NCBI GenBank assembly: GCA_963710315.1
Contig: CAVPZW010000006.1
Location: forward strand, 830,267-894,266
Origin: Palsa-360 sp963710315
Lineage (GTDB): Bacteria; Acidobacteriota; Terriglobia; Acidiferrales; UBA7541
Direction: 5' to 3'
Length of the DNA stretch: 64,000 nucleotides
The translations under genes and the position numbers were made by a program. Below, piece after piece: positions 16,710 through 26,504 of the stretch. Under the pieces are notes generated by a model that was not told where the DNA came from, did not search any database, and saw only the letters and a program-made list of their open reading frames with translations. Each line of letters opens with the position of its first letter. Positions within the stretch are counted from its first letter, which is position 1.

Positions 16710-17738
16710 ATGAGAGACGATTCCGTAGATCTGTTGCTGGTCGGCGACTGCATGCTCGGGCGCCTGGTGAATGAGGTCTTGGAAAGCGCGCCTCCAGAGT
16801 ATCCATGGGGTAATACACTTCCTATTTTGCACAGTGCCAACTGGCGGCTCTGCAACCTCGAATGTGTCATCTCGGATCGCGGAACGCCATGGTCCGCATA
16901 TCCCAAAGCTTTTCACTTCCGATCCGCTGCAAAGAACATTGCAGTCCTCACGACTGCCCAAATCAATGCTGTTTCCTTGGCGAACAACCACGTTCTTGAT
17001 TACGGATATGACGCCCTGATCGAAATGCTGGAAATTCTGGATCGAGCCGGAATCGTTCATAGCGGGGCCGGCCTTAATTCCGTAGAGGCATCGCGTCTTG
17101 CCACGTCTGAAGTGTCTGGCCGGAAGATCGGACTGCTGGCTTTCACGGACAACGAGCCTGAATGGGAAGCCACTGCGGATCGGCCCGGGGTTTTTTATGT
17201 GCCCACCGACCTCAGCGATCCGCGCGCGGTGAAGTTGTTGAATAAGATCAGAGAAAGCCGCCAGGCTGTGGACTCATTGATTGTCTCAGCACATTGGGGA
17301 TCCAATTGGGGCTACTCTCCGCCTCGCGAGCATGTCGTGTTCGCTCATGCAATGATTGAAGCGGGGGCAGACATTATTTTCGGTCACTCCTGCCACGTGT
17401 TTCGCGGCATCGAGTTGTTCAAGGGCCGGCCAATTCTATATGGTGCAGGCGATTTTGTGGACGATTACGCCATCGACGACATCGAGCGCAATGACCAGTC
17501 CTTCATCTATTTGATGGAGATGCCGGATAGTGTTCCACGAAGTATGCGCCTGTACCCAACTCTGATTCGCGGGTGCCATGCTTCTCTTGCCGAGGGAGTA
17601 TACGCGCTAGGCATCACGGATAAAATGTCGGACCTTTGCGCAGCTTTCCATACCCCGATCCGCTGGAATCAGGCGCGACAATGCATGGAAATCGCCCACG
17701 CTAATCCTTACGCTCACATGGCAACCGGCGGCCACTGA
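16710..17738 (+). CDS. CapA family protein (poly-gamma-glutamate capsule synthesis-like metallophosphatase fold)
   Basis: The 342-residue protein has all main CapA blocks: LLLVGDCMLGRLVNE, CNLECVISDRG, SLANNHVLDYGYDAL, IVSAHWGSNW and IFGHSCHVFRGIE...GRPILYGAGDF. CapA proteins resemble calcineurin-type metallophosphatases and support polyglutamate or exopolymer retention; many homologues in non-capsulated bacteria have no proven role. No signal peptide is visible from ATG 16710, and the ribosome-binding site is weak. The frame is open upstream to 16551, overlapping the previous gene, so the start is uncertain. Confidence 0.85.
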   Translation: MRDDSVDLLLVGDCMLGRLVNEVLESAPPEYPWGNTLPILHSANWRLCNLECVISDRGTPWSAYPKAFHFRSAAKNIAVLTTAQINAVSLANNHVLDYGYDALIEMLEILDRAGIVHSGAGLNSVEASRLATSEVSGRKIGLLAFTDNEPEWEATADRPGVFYVPTDLSDPRAVKLLNKIRESRQAVDSLIVSAHWGSNWGYSPPREHVVFAHAMIEAGADIIFGHSCHVFRGIELFKGRPILYGAGDFVDDYAIDDIERNDQSFIYLMEMPDSVPRSMRLYPTLIRGCHASLAEGVYALGITDKMSDLCAAFHTPIRWNQARQCMEIAHANPYAHMATGGH

Positions 17739-17748
17739 ACTATTCCGG

Positions 17749-18204
17749 CTAAGTTCCCTTCTTGAATGCCGCGCCGCGATACCAGATGGGGCGGATATCT
17801 CGAAGGAAAATCCGAGACGTTACAGGCCCGATATGCTTGAATTCTTGCATTTTGCGCGACAGTTCAGAGGCCGACTTTGCTTGCGCAACGAGGTTTGTGA
17901 GCGAACCGTAACGGCGCTTTAATTCCTGGCAAACTTCAAGCAGCTTCGTCGCCGTGGAAAAATCATACCTGACGTAGTGAGCGTGATCCAACAGCTGGAC
18001 AAGCTTGTCCCACCCCGCCCGGAGAACTGCATTCGGACTTGTGAGCCGGGCCGCCACGAGTTCCTGATAGGCTCGCTCGGCAATCTCCGTCTGAATCGGC
18101 TTCCCGAAAAGCAGGCACGCCAGAAACCATTTGAAAAGTTCTTTCTCGTTCTTCGACGCGAGATCGATTTGCAAACGGCGAGCGTAAGATGCTTTCTTGA
18201 TCAT
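17749..18204 (-). CDS. Small helix-hairpin-helix protein (DNA-glycosylase-like fold fragment)
   Basis: A protein of about 151 residues (172 if started at 18267). It is helical and basic, ending with FKHIGPVTSRIFLRDI, which resembles the helix-hairpin-helix Gly-Pro-Val turn of endonuclease-III-like proteins. The catalytic Lys/Asp of that family are not apparent. I prefer ATG 18204 because the alternative start at 18267 abuts an operator palindrome at 18270. It is transcribed divergently from the phosphoribosyltransferase. DNA binding is inferred only. Confidence 0.6.
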   Translation of the reverse strand: MIKKASYARRLQIDLASKNEKELFKWFLACLLFGKPIQTEIAERAYQELVAARLTSPNAVLRAGWDKLVQLLDHAHYVRYDFSTATKLLEVCQELKRRYGSLTNLVAQAKSASELSRKMQEFKHIGPVTSRIFLRDIRPIWYRGAAFKKGT

Positions 18205-18269
18205 TGGCGCGTTCGTTTGTGGCTCGTAAGGTCTCTTCACATGCTCGACTATCATTCTAACCTTCATCA

Positions 18270-18283
18270 GTGATGCGCATCAC
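18270..18283. promoter_or_regulatory. Perfect 18-bp palindrome containing GTGA-N6-TCAC
   Basis: CAGTGATGCGCATCACTG (18268-18285) is fully self-complementary. It sits between the divergent HhH gene and the phosphoribosyltransferase (start 72 bp downstream). Confidence 0.75.
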
Positions 18284-18354
18284 TGCAGCATTCATGCAGG
18301 CCTGTACGCTATTTGAGCAGCAGCTCTTTGAGATTTCCGGTCTTGTGAGAGTGA

Positions 18355-19042
18355 GTGGATGGAATGGATCTCGGCGATGAATACATGGTCTTTCGAGATC
18401 GAGAAGAGGCAGGCCGGAAGTTGGCGGAGCAGTTACATGCATACGCGAATCGCAAGGATGTGATTGTTCTCGGAATTCCACGCGGCGGAGTTCCGGTCGC
18501 CTTTGAAGTAGCGAAAGCATTGAATGCTCCGTTGGACATATTTCTCTCGCGAAAGCTCGGTGTTCCAGGACAAGAGGAACTCGCATTTGGCGCTATTGCC
18601 ACGGGCGACACGCGGGTGCTTGACCGGGAGATTATAGAAGCGATAGGCATTTCCGAAGAACAAATCGATCAAATCACTGCAAGAGTGAAGAAGGAGCTGG
18701 AGCGACGCGCAGAATCTCTATCGAGGCGCCCGGCCCCCACTGAAAGTCGAAGGGTTAACCGTTCTGCTTGTAGATGATGGCATCGCCACGGGATCCAGCA
18801 TGCGCGCCGCCATCCATGCGCTCCGGCAAATGAAGCCCGCCCGGCTTGTCGTCGCCGTCCCGGTGGCTCCACTTTCCACTTGTAATCGGCTCAAACGTGA
18901 AGTGGATGAACTCGTCTGTGTCCATGCGCCGAAAGATTTCTATGCGATCGGCCAGTTCTACGAAGATTTCTCGCAACTGGCGGATGAGGAAGTGACGGAA
19001 TTGCTTCGTCGAGCCGCGGAGCCAGCTCATTCAGAAAGTTGA
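18355..19042 (+). CDS. Phosphoribosyltransferase (ComF/PRTase type I fold), interrupted by one frameshift
   Basis: The first part (18355-about 18707) reads IVLGIPRGGVPVAFEVAKAL and FLSRKLGVPGQEELAFGAI. After one extra base near 18708 the other frame continues QNLYRGARPPLKVEG, TVLLVDDGIATGSSMRAAIH (the PRPP-binding DDGxATG loop) and ends at 19042 with DEEVTELLRRA. Together they form a full-length protein of about 228 residues of the family often placed beside Usp and dienelactone-hydrolase genes. The reaction is not established for this subgroup. The conservation in both frames suggests a sequencing error or a very recent lesion. The start is GTG 18355 or ATG 18364. Confidence 0.82.
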
Positions 19043-19079
19043 ACAGGACGATCCCAGTGATCCAGAAGGGAGCTCTAAC

Positions 19080-19994
19080 ATGATCCCAGGCCGGCAATCA
19101 CAATCGGATGGCATTAAGCGCGAGGTGTCGATTGACCTGGAAGGGGCGACGCTCGAGGGCACATTAGTTCTTCCCAAGGGTGCGGATGGCTTGGTTCTTT
19201 TTGCGCATGGCAGCGGCAGCAGCCGCCACAGCCCGCGGAACCGCTACGTGGCACAGGTACTGCAGGCACAAGGAATCGCCACTTTGTTATTTGACCTTTT
19301 GACTCGAAGCGAAGAGTCCATTGATCAGTATTCAGGCGAACTTCGTTTCGACATCCCTTTCCTTGCAAAGCGCTTGATTGGCGCGACCAAGTGGATTATG
19401 AGCAGTCCCGACACAAAGGACCTTAAAGTGGGTTATTTCGGAGCCAGCACCGGGGCTGGCGCCGCGCTCGTGGCGGCTGCCGAGCTTCCCGATGTTGTCT
19501 CTGCAGTCGTTTCTCGCGGAGGCCGGCCCGATCTTGGCCGAAGACGCGCTCGAGTCTGTTCAAGCTCCTACGCTTCTGATCGTCGGCGGGGACGACGAGC
19601 CTGTGATCGGTATGAACAGAGAAGCCTGGCGAAGCTCACGTGTCCCGACAAGAAACTGGTCATTGTTCCCGGAGCGACCCATCTGTTTGAGGAACCGGGA
19701 ACATTGGAAGAAGTGGCGCGAATTGCCGCGGAGTGGTTCAGCCAACATTTCAAACCCGCAAAGAAGTCTCAGGTTCAATCGGCCGGAATCGCGCAAGGGT
19801 TTTGGCAGGGCCTGACGTCTCTGCTTGCTGTGTCACTTCTGCCCTGCGCGCTGTCATCTTTGCTAATTCAATTTCAGCGCGCTACTGGAGTTCTCTGCGA
19901 GCCGCAAGATAATCGATACAACCGTCCAACGTGGCGAGCTTGGGATAGTCCGCCTCTGGAATGTCAACCTTTAGTTCCTTGTGCAGGCCGATGA
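19080..19994 (+). CDS. Alpha/beta hydrolase (dienelactone-hydrolase-like), with two compensating frameshifts
   Basis: Nucleophile elbow GYFGASTGAGAAL (Gly-Ala-Ser-Thr-Gly) and catalytic His segment VPGATHLFEEPG are in the main frame. Between about 19535 (one extra G) and 19625 (one base lost) the coding sequence moves to another frame, where APTLLIVGGDDEPVIGMNRE holds the catalytic Asp. So the whole triad exists but not in one frame. It follows the phosphoribosyltransferase by 37 bp, a common pairing. The C-terminal 60 residues look unnatural and overlap the convergent ACP gene by 113 bp, so the true end is probably near 19760-19815. Confidence 0.75.
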   Translation: MIPGRQSQSDGIKREVSIDLEGATLEGTLVLPKGADGLVLFAHGSGSSRHSPRNRYVAQVLQAQGIATLLFDLLTRSEESIDQYSGELRFDIPFLAKRLIGATKWIMSSPDTKDLKVGYFGASTGAGAALVAAAELPDVVSAVVSRGGRPDLGRRRARVCSSSYASDRRRGRRACDRYEQRSLAKLTCPDKKLVIVPGATHLFEEPGTLEEVARIAAEWFSQHFKPAKKSQVQSAGIAQGFWQGLTSLLAVSLLPCALSSLLIQFQRATGVLCEPQDNRYNRPTWRAWDSPPLECQPLVPCAGR

Positions 19995-20133
19995 CCCAGT
20001 TCAGCAAGTCCATGGAATCAATATCCAACTGGTCGCGGATCCTGAGATCGGGTTTGATCTGCGACAAGTCAGCCTCCGGCGCAATCTGGCCGAGAACGCG
20101 GAGAACGGTTTCCCTGATTTCGTCTTTCGTCAT
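19882..20133 (-). CDS. Acyl carrier protein
   Basis: An acidic 83-residue protein: IRETVLRVLGQIAPEADLSQ, RDQLDIDSMDLLNWVIGLHK (phosphopantetheine Ser in D-S-M), and a helical tail. Its start codon overlaps the stop of the E2 gene (ATGA), so it is the last gene of the acs-pdh operon. An ACP in a pyruvate-dehydrogenase-type operon is unusual. It may accept acyl groups from the E2 or from the acyl-CoA synthetase. Confidence 0.88.
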   Translation of the reverse strand: MTKDEIRETVLRVLGQIAPEADLSQIKPDLRIRDQLDIDSMDLLNWVIGLHKELKVDIPEADYPKLATLDGCIDYLAARRELQ

Positions 20134-21325
20134 AGCTTCTCCGGTTCCTGAAGCCTGCGATCGATGGCTGCGAGAAAAAGTCCCCCGCGGTGTCCGTCGC
20201 TTACCCGATGGTCCGCGGAGAGTGTGGCTGTGATCAGCGGCCGGGAGACGACCTGTCCGTCCGCGGACCAAGGACGCTCAACGACTTTGCCGAAACCCAC
20301 CAGCGCGACTTGAGGAGGATAGATGATGCCGAAAACGCTTTCCACGCCTTGCTCGCCCAAACTTGTGACCGTGATGGTTGGGTCACCCAATTCGGAACTC
20401 CGAAGCGAGCCCGCACGCGCCCTTTGAACTAGATCGCGAAAGTTCTTCATCAGCTCATCCAAGGCTCTGGCGATCCGTATGATGCAGTGCGGGGGCCACA
20501 AGCCCGCCGCCTCTCAAGGAAATCGCCACCCCTACATGAATATCGCTGAACCGGTGTCGCCTTTCCGCCCACCCATACGGAGTTGAACTCCGGAGCGTCG
20601 CGCAGCGCGAGGGCCACTGCCTTGAGAAGCAGCACTCCATACACGAGCCGGTCTTCGACTGTGCGCTTGAGATTTTCCTGAGTGAGCCAAGCCATCGCCC
20701 GGCTCATGTCGATCGTCGTGCTCAGGTAATAGTGAGGAATTTCTCGCTTTGAGCGTGCCATCGCGGCGGCAATCGCCTGGCGCATTCGTGCCTGCCGATC
20801 TAGCGCTACCTCCGCCGCTGGCTGAACAGGTTTGGCTTGCGCTGCCCGCTGGACATCTTCCAAAGTGATTCGGCCTCCGGGACCTGTCCCAGCAATGGAA
20901 GCCGGGTCGATTCCGAGATCGGCCGCAAGCTTTCTTGCTGCCGGAGAGATGTGGAGCCGTATTTCGCCCGCAGCAGGGCGTGGAGCTATAGGCGATATCG
21001 AAGGAGCCGGCGCTGACCGGCCCGGCAGGAATTGCTTCACGGCGCCGCAGTTGTGAGGATACGCAGTTCTTCGGCCGATAAGAGGTTTTCCTTCCTCGCG
21101 GATGACGGCCAAGACGGTCCCGACGGGGACCTTTTCTCCCGGCTGCACAAGGAATTTTTCAATCACGCCGGTCGTGAAGACTTCGACCTCAATGTCCGCT
21201 TTTTCCGTTTCAACATCCGCGATGATGTCGCCCCGCTGCACATGGTCTCCCGAAAGCTTTCGCCAGCGCAGGAGCTTGCCTGCACTCATGTCCGCGCCGA
21301 GCTGTGGCATCAGGAACTCAGCCAT
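20130..21325 (-). CDS. Dihydrolipoamide acyltransferase E2 (pyruvate/acetoin-dehydrogenase type), two frameshifts
   Basis: The lipoyl domain at the N-terminus has the modified Lys in VETEKADIEVEVF. A Pro-rich linker and a peripheral-subunit-binding domain (ISPAARKLAADLGIDPASI) follow. The catalytic domain begins at REIPHYYLSTTIDMSRAM and ends with the active-site His motif SADHRVSDGHRGG. Single extra bases near 20550 and 20460 (CTTGG context) break the frame around SDIHVGVAISLRGGGLVAPA; sequence is conserved across all frames. The start ATG 21325 overlaps the E1-beta stop by 8 bp. There is no E3 (lipoamide dehydrogenase) gene nearby. Confidence 0.88.
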
Positions 21326-22301
21326 GACGCGACACCAAGCTCCGCGCAGCGTTGACGATTCCCTCCACCTGGGGAAGAGTCGCCGCCTCAAGGTGTTTCG
21401 CGTAGGGCATCGGCACCTCGGCGCTGCACACGCGAGCCACTGGTGCGTCCAGATTGTCAAAGGCGAGCTCCATGATTTGCGCGCTGACTTCCGCTGCGAA
21501 ACTCCCCGTTCTCCAACTCTCATCGACAATCACTGCGCGATGCGTCTTAGCGACGGAATCCACAATGGTCGATGTATCCAGCGGGCGCAGGGACCGCAGA
21601 TCAATCACTTCCGCATCGATGGCTTCCCCGGCGAGATGTTCAGCCGCCTGCAAAGTCTTGCCAAGCGTTCCTCCGTAGGTGATGAGAGTTACGTCTCGCC
21701 CGGCACGCCGCACCGCCGCGCGGTTGAGGTCAACCAACTCTGCCGTCTCGTCAATTTCCCCTTCCATCGGATACAGCGTTGCATGTTCGAAAATGAAGAC
21801 GGGATCTGATTCCTGAAGGGCCGCAAGCAACATTCCGTAAGCGTCGGCAACGGTCGCAGGCGTCAGGACCCTGATGCCGGGGATATGCGCGTACCAAACC
21901 TCCAGGCTATGAGAATGCTGCGCCGCCATTTGGCGTCCTCCTCCGGTAGCGACGCGTACAACGAGTGGCACGCCGAACTGGCCGCCGGACATGTGACGCA
22001 AGGTCGCGGCGTTGTTCAGAATCTGGTCCATGGCCAACATACTGAAATTCACCGTCATGATTTCCACGATGGGCCGCATCCCGCCGAGAGCTGCCCCAAT
22101 TCCTGCGCCCACAAACGCGGATTCAGAAAGCGGAGTATCGCGGATCCGTTCCGGTCCAAACTCATCGAGAAGGCCATGACTCACGGCAAAGGCCCCGCCG
22201 TATCGGCCGACGTCCTCGCCCATGAGGAAAACGCGAGGATCGTTTCGAAGGGCTTTGCGCAATGCCGCCCGCATCGCCTCGCGATAGGTCATCTTGGTCA
22301 C
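21318..22301 (-). CDS. Thiamine-dependent dehydrogenase E1 beta subunit
   Basis: About 327 residues, starting MTKMTYREAMRAALRKAL (GTG 22301 overlaps the E1-alpha stop as GTGA; ATG 22292 is possible). VFLMGEDVGRYGGAF, ERIRDTPLSESAFVG, RQMAAQHSHSLE (active-site His) and the C-terminal transketolase-like half are all typical of PdhB/AcoB/BkdB. Together with E1-alpha and E2 it oxidatively decarboxylates a 2-oxoacid or acetoin. It is intact in one frame. The long open frame running on into E1-alpha is an artefact of the latter's frameshifts. Confidence 0.93.
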   Translation of the reverse strand: MTKMTYREAMRAALRKALRNDPRVFLMGEDVGRYGGAFAVSHGLLDEFGPERIRDTPLSESAFVGAGIGAALGGMRPIVEIMTVNFSMLAMDQILNNAATLRHMSGGQFGVPLVVRVATGGGRQMAAQHSHSLEVWYAHIPGIRVLTPATVADAYGMLLAALQESDPVFIFEHATLYPMEGEIDETAELVDLNRAAVRRAGRDVTLITYGGTLGKTLQAAEHLAGEAIDAEVIDLRSLRPLDTSTIVDSVAKTHRAVIVDESWRTGSFAAEVSAQIMELAFDNLDAPVARVCSAEVPMPYAKHLEAATLPQVEGIVNAARSLVSRHG

Positions 22302-23300
22302 GGTTTCACCCGAGCACAGACATCTTTGAGCAGGTCCTCGACTGGTTCTACTGGGCTGGATTCGGCAAACTGGACAGCCTCGTCGATCTCTGCGCCGATT
22401 TCCGACTCGATTTGAGCCACGTCTGAATCGGTTCAGCAATCCCCACTCCTTGCAGCCGAGACTTGAAGAGCGAGATCGGGATCGCGCTTTTTCCATTCCT
22501 CGATTTCTTCCTTTGTGCGGTACAAGTCGGGATCGGACATCGAATGCGCGCGAAAGCGGTAGGTTCGCAGTTCCAGCAGGAAAGGTCCGTTGCCGCTCCT
22601 GACAAACGCCGCAGCCTGCTTCGCGGCAGCCTCGACGGCAAGCACATCCATCCCGTCCACGGCACTTCGAATCCATACCGTAAGACTGCGCCTTCAGACT
22701 GATGTTTATCTGTGACTGATGCCGCGCCAGTGCCGTGCCCATGGCATAGAGATTGTTCTCGCAGAGAAAAACCACGGGAAGCTTCCACAGGGCCGCGAGA
22801 TTCATGGATTCATGGAATTCGCCCTCGGCAACCGCTCCGTCTCCGAAGAAACAGGCCGTCACTCTCTTGCGGTTCTGCAGCTTGTCGGCCAGTGCCAGGC
22901 CCACCGCGATGGGCAAGCCGCCGCCGACGATGGCGTACCCGCCATAGAAGCGGCGACTCGCGTCGAAAAAGTGCATCGAGCCGCCGTGGCCGTGGCTGCA
23001 TCCGGTGGCCTTGCCGAACATTTCCGCCATCAGGACAGAGGCCGGCATGCCGCGTGCGAGCGCATGGCCATGCTCGCGGTACGTGGCCACAATCGCATCG
23101 TCTGGCGTGAATGCCTGCATGGCTCCCACGCCGGTGGCTTCCTCTCCGATATAGAGGTGAAGGAATCCGTGAATCTTCTGCAGGCTGTACATCTCGGCAG
23201 CCTTCTCTTCGAATCGGCGAATGCGCAGCATTTCTCGAAACAGGAACAGGGCGTGTTCCCGATCGACCGGCAAAGGCTCCGAGATTGTATTCGTCCCCAT
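22298..23300 (-). CDS. Thiamine-dependent dehydrogenase E1 alpha subunit, three frameshifts
   Basis: Starts MGTNTISEPLPVDREHALFL and carries the ThDP-binding region CFFGDGAVAEGEFHESMNLAA...ENNLYAMGT. After one extra base near 22665 the frame switches to VDGMDVLAVEAAAKQAA and FRAHSMSDPDLYRTKEE. Near 22478 it switches again (ISLFKSRLQGVGIAE) and near 22432 again to VAQIESEIGAEIDEAVQFAE, ending DVCARVKP at 22298. The assembled length (about 330) is normal for PdhA/AcoA. ATG 23300 follows the acs stop directly (TAGATG). Confidence 0.88.
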
Positions 23301-25068
23301 CTAGTGCTGACTCCAGTGTGGAGATATCCCCTTCGGGGAGGCCGAGTTCTCGCGCTTTGAGCAGACGACGCATGATCTTGCCGCTCCGCGTCCTCGGCAA
23401 TGAGTTCCACGAATTCGATCTCTTTCGGGCGCGACGACAGCCCCGAGCCGTGTCCGTGCGAACCCAAGCAATTCGCGCTGCAAGGCTTCGCTAGCCTCAT
23501 AGCCTTTGCGGAGCACCACAAATGCTTTTACGATCTCGAGCGCCACGGGGTCCGGCTTGCCAATGACCCCGGATTCAGCGACCGCCTTGTGCTCCATTAA
23601 AACGCTCTCCACTTCGAACGGACCGATGAGATGTCCGGAAGTCTTGATCACATCGTCCTTGCGGCCGACAAACCAGAAGTATCCGTCTTTATCTCGCCTC
23701 GCAAGATCCCCGGTTAGATAGAAGCCTCCGGCAAAGCATTTCTGGTACCGTTCAGGCTCGCCCCAGTAAGCTCGAAACATGGAGGGCCAGCCCGGACGAA
23801 GAGCCAGTTCTCCCTGGACATCAGGATCCGAAATCTCTTCCATCGAGCCGTCCTCGGTCTTTCGCACAATCGCCGCTTCGATGCCCGGCAAGGGCCGGCC
23901 CATCGAACCAGGTCGAATATCCATCGATGCAAAATTGGCGATCATGATTCCGCCGGTTTCGGTTTGCCACCAATTGTCGTGGAAAGGAAGCCCGAAGACT
24001 TCCTTGCTCCATACGACCGCCTCCGGATTCAGCGGCTCTCCAACACTGGAGAGGAAACGAAGCGAGCCGAGATCATATTTCCGCACGATTTCGGATCCAG
24101 CCTTCATCAACATGCGAATGGCCGTTGGCGCGGAATACCAGACGCTTACTTTCTGCGATTGAAGAATTCCGTACCAGCGCTCCGCGTCGAAGTCTCCTTC
24201 GTCAACGATGCTGGTAATACCGTTCGTCAGCGGGGCAATGATGCCATACGACGTGCCCGTCACCCATCCCGGGTCCGCCGTGCACCAGAAGATGTCGTCC
24301 TTGTGGAAATCGAGCGCAAGCTTACCGGTGATGTGATGGGCGATGACAGCCCCGTGGACGTGGACGGCGCCTTTGGGAGTTCCTGTCGTGCCGCTCGTGA
24401 AATGCAGAAGGGCAATATCTTCCGGCGCCGTCGGCCGGATGGTATAGGAATCCCCGGCATTCTCCATCAGTTGAAGATAATCCTTGGTGTTCGGCACATT
24501 CGTCGGCTGATGATTGCCCCCGATCAGCACAACATGTTCGAGAAATGGCAGAGAGGGCCGGAGCGCCTTCACTTTTCGGTCATAGAGCAACTCGGTGGTG
24601 ATCAGCACCTTTGCCTGTCCAATCGTCAGGCGTGCCCGAATGGGCTCCGGACCAAATGCCGAGAACAAGGGACAGAAGACGCTTCCGTGTTTCAGTGTCC
24701 CTAAGGCAGCAACATACAATTCCGGAATTCGGCCTGCCAAAACATATACGCGGTCTCCCTTGTTCACTCCGAGGTTCTGCAAGACATTTGCGAATCGGTT
24801 CGTGAGGGCCTGGAGCTGACCGTAAGTGTAGTCTTCAACTTCGCCGTTCTTGCCGAGCCAGCGGATGGCCAGAGTGATCGCGAAGCGGACCATTTGCATG
24901 CCGGTCGACCGCTTCGTAGGCGATATTCAGCCCTTGGCCGTCTGGCAGACCATCAAGCTCTTTGCGGGCATCTTCCCAGGTGAATGTCTGCCTGGCTCGC
25001 TCATAGTCCGCCAGATTAGGAATCAGCGCCCAGTCCCTGTCTGATTTCGCGATGGTCTGCCAAGCCAT
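23301..25068 (-). CDS. acsA: Acetyl/acyl-CoA synthetase (AMP-forming), several frameshifts
   Basis: The N-terminal part starts MAWQTIAKSDRDWALIPNLA, and after one extra base near 24868 the main frame gives AIRWLGKNGEVEDYTYGQLQ. AMP-binding loop LLHFTSGTTGTPKGAVH, DNWWQTETGG and YLTGDLARRDKDGYFWFVGR are all present. The C-terminus is split by single-base shifts near 23428 and 23402 but retains LPRTRSGKIMRRLLKARELG with the acetylatable catalytic Lys. AGGAAA precedes ATG 25068. It activates acetate or a short fatty acid with ATP and CoA. As first gene of the acs-pdhAB-pdhC-acp operon, it is preceded by an operator at 25158. Confidence 0.9.
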
Positions 25069-25157
25069 GCCGGTTTCCTAATCAAACAAGAGAAATTCCC
25101 GCCGGCCTGTGACAACCGCCACTTTTTTAATATGCTCACATTGGAACGCAAGGAACA

Positions 25158-25171
25158 GTGATCTCAATCAC
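25158..25171. promoter_or_regulatory. GTGA-N6-TCAC palindrome before acs-pdh operon
   Basis: CAGTGATCTCAATCACAG (25156-25173) lies 90 bp upstream of the acs start. Confidence 0.75.
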
Positions 25172-25310
25172 AGAAGGTACTGCTGTGGAACACCTTCTAC
25201 CATGTGATCCGGGGCAGTATTCATTCTTGAACAAGAATTTCTTGTCGGGAGTCTGGTCTGACCGCTCCCGCGTTGCGTCGCCGGGAAGAAACTGAAATCC
25301 CAGTGCAACT

Positions 25311-26180
25311 TCACACGCTCAGCACGGGAATGGGTGAATCGCGGATGATTCCATAACCGGTGGCGCGCAGGCGGCCCTTGGGCGGGCGCCCGACAATCAA
25401 AAGATCCGCACTCGTTTGCACTGCAGCATGGCTCAACAGTTTGTGTACATCGCCGCTGCCGATGAACACCTCGGCCTTGGTCCCAACCTCCTGCTGAAGG
25501 TTTGCCAGCTGGCGTTTGGCGGAACTTACAAGCGCCTCCGTCCACGAGGGATCGACTTGGTAAGCCCCGGGTCCATAGATTTCCATGCCAGAAGTGATAT
25601 GAGCCAGCGTCAGCCGGGCATCAAATTCAGCGGCCAGCTGCGCGGCCCACTGCACAGTCTTCGCACTGTGAGGGCTCAAATCCACCCCGCAGAGGATGTT
25701 GCGAATCTTGAACTCGCGAGCGGGCTCACTTTCCATGTGGGCGCCGGTCCACACGGGGCAATCGCTGTCGTGAAGCACTTTCGCTGTCACCGAGCCCAGC
25801 AGGAATCGGCGAAACGCACCGTAGCCGTGCGTGGGCATGGCGATCAAGTCGGCTTTCTCCAGGCGAGCTGTTTGCACAATGGTGAGCGCCGGATCCCCCT
25901 CCAACAGAATGCGCTTGACTGGAATGCCTTCCAGCTCGGGCCCTAGTGCTCGATCGAGTTGTTTCTGAGCCTGATTAATGAGTTCCTTCATCAGATCGCC
26001 GAGATTAACAGGTACATAGTTACCTTCGATCATGGACGCGGAATAACTTAGCGGCGTCACAACATGCAACAACACGATCTCGGAATGGAAGTGGCGAGCC
26101 AGAGCCGCTGCTTGATGGACCACTCGTTTCGAGGGGTCCTGCAGATCGATCGGAAGAAGAATCCTGGAAATTTTTAGCAT
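25311..26180 (-). CDS. Tandem universal stress protein (two Usp domains)
   Basis: In this 289-residue protein, domain 1 (about 1-148) has RILLPIDLQDPSKRVV and MPTHGYGAFRRFLLGSVTAK, the ATP-binding-type loop. Domain 2 (about 155-289) has NILCGVDLSPHSAKTVQWAA and VGRPPKGRLRATGYGIIRDS, where the loop is altered (no G-S), so only domain 1 looks able to bind ATP. Tandem Usps are typical of dormancy regulons. It diverges from the erythromycin-esterase-like gene with three operators between them. Confidence 0.93.
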   Translation of the reverse strand: MLKISRILLPIDLQDPSKRVVHQAAALARHFHSEIVLLHVVTPLSYSASMIEGNYVPVNLGDLMKELINQAQKQLDRALGPELEGIPVKRILLEGDPALTIVQTARLEKADLIAMPTHGYGAFRRFLLGSVTAKVLHDSDCPVWTGAHMESEPAREFKIRNILCGVDLSPHSAKTVQWAAQLAAEFDARLTLAHITSGMEIYGPGAYQVDPSWTEALVSSAKRQLANLQQEVGTKAEVFIGSGDVHKLLSHAAVQTSADLLIVGRPPKGRLRATGYGIIRDSPIPVLSV

Positions 26181-26275
26181 CGGATACCTGCCTGAAGTTC
26201 ACGAGCAATGAATCGGGACGTCCACGCTGGAGATCCCGAAATGCTGCGAGTATATACCTCCCGCCCGAGCTCTCC

Positions 26276-26289
26276 GTGACCTGTGTCAC
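26276..26289. promoter_or_regulatory. GTGA-N6-TCAC palindrome (1 of 3)
   Basis: GTGACCTGTGTCAC, 96 bp from the tandem usp start on the minus strand. Confidence 0.65.
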
Positions 26290-26301
26290 AGTGCCTGAAA
26301 A

Positions 26302-26315
26302 GTGATGCGGTTCAC
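26302..26315. promoter_or_regulatory. GTGA-N6-TCAC palindrome (2 of 3)
   Basis: GTGATGCGGTTCAC. Its centre is 26 bp from the first site and 22 bp from the third. Confidence 0.65.
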
Positions 26316-26323
26316 AAGAGACT

Positions 26324-26337
26324 GTGACGCGCTTCAC
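26324..26337. promoter_or_regulatory. GTGA-N6-TCAC palindrome (3 of 3)
   Basis: GTGACGCGCTTCAC, 168 bp before the erythromycin-esterase-like start. The spacing of two helical turns to site 2 resembles the pair at 4541/4563. Confidence 0.65.
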
Positions 26338-26504
26338 TGAGGCTTGCCGTCATCGAGTGCTGAAATGACCGTGATTGGCCAAAGAAGATCGCCAGGAGCA
26401 CGGCAACGATTGGCGGCCTGAGTGTTCTGGCATGGGCATGGAGGCATCGAAAACGAGGTCCGCATCGGAGTCTATAGCGACTTTGTATTGGCGGGGGTGT
26501 GAAA

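Larger units (their letters stand above)
26181..26504. other. Divergent control region with three tandem operators
   Basis: There is no gene here. It carries three GTGA-N6-TCAC palindromes at 26276, 26302 and 26324 between the tandem usp (minus) and the erythromycin-esterase-like gene (plus). Confidence 0.65.

Noticed and set aside
21318..23300. Apparent 660-residue fused E1-alpha/E1-beta protein
   Set aside because: The middle 110 residues are non-natural. Correct E1-alpha sequence lies in other frames, and its proper stop overlaps the E1-beta start, so the fusion is a frameshift artefact.
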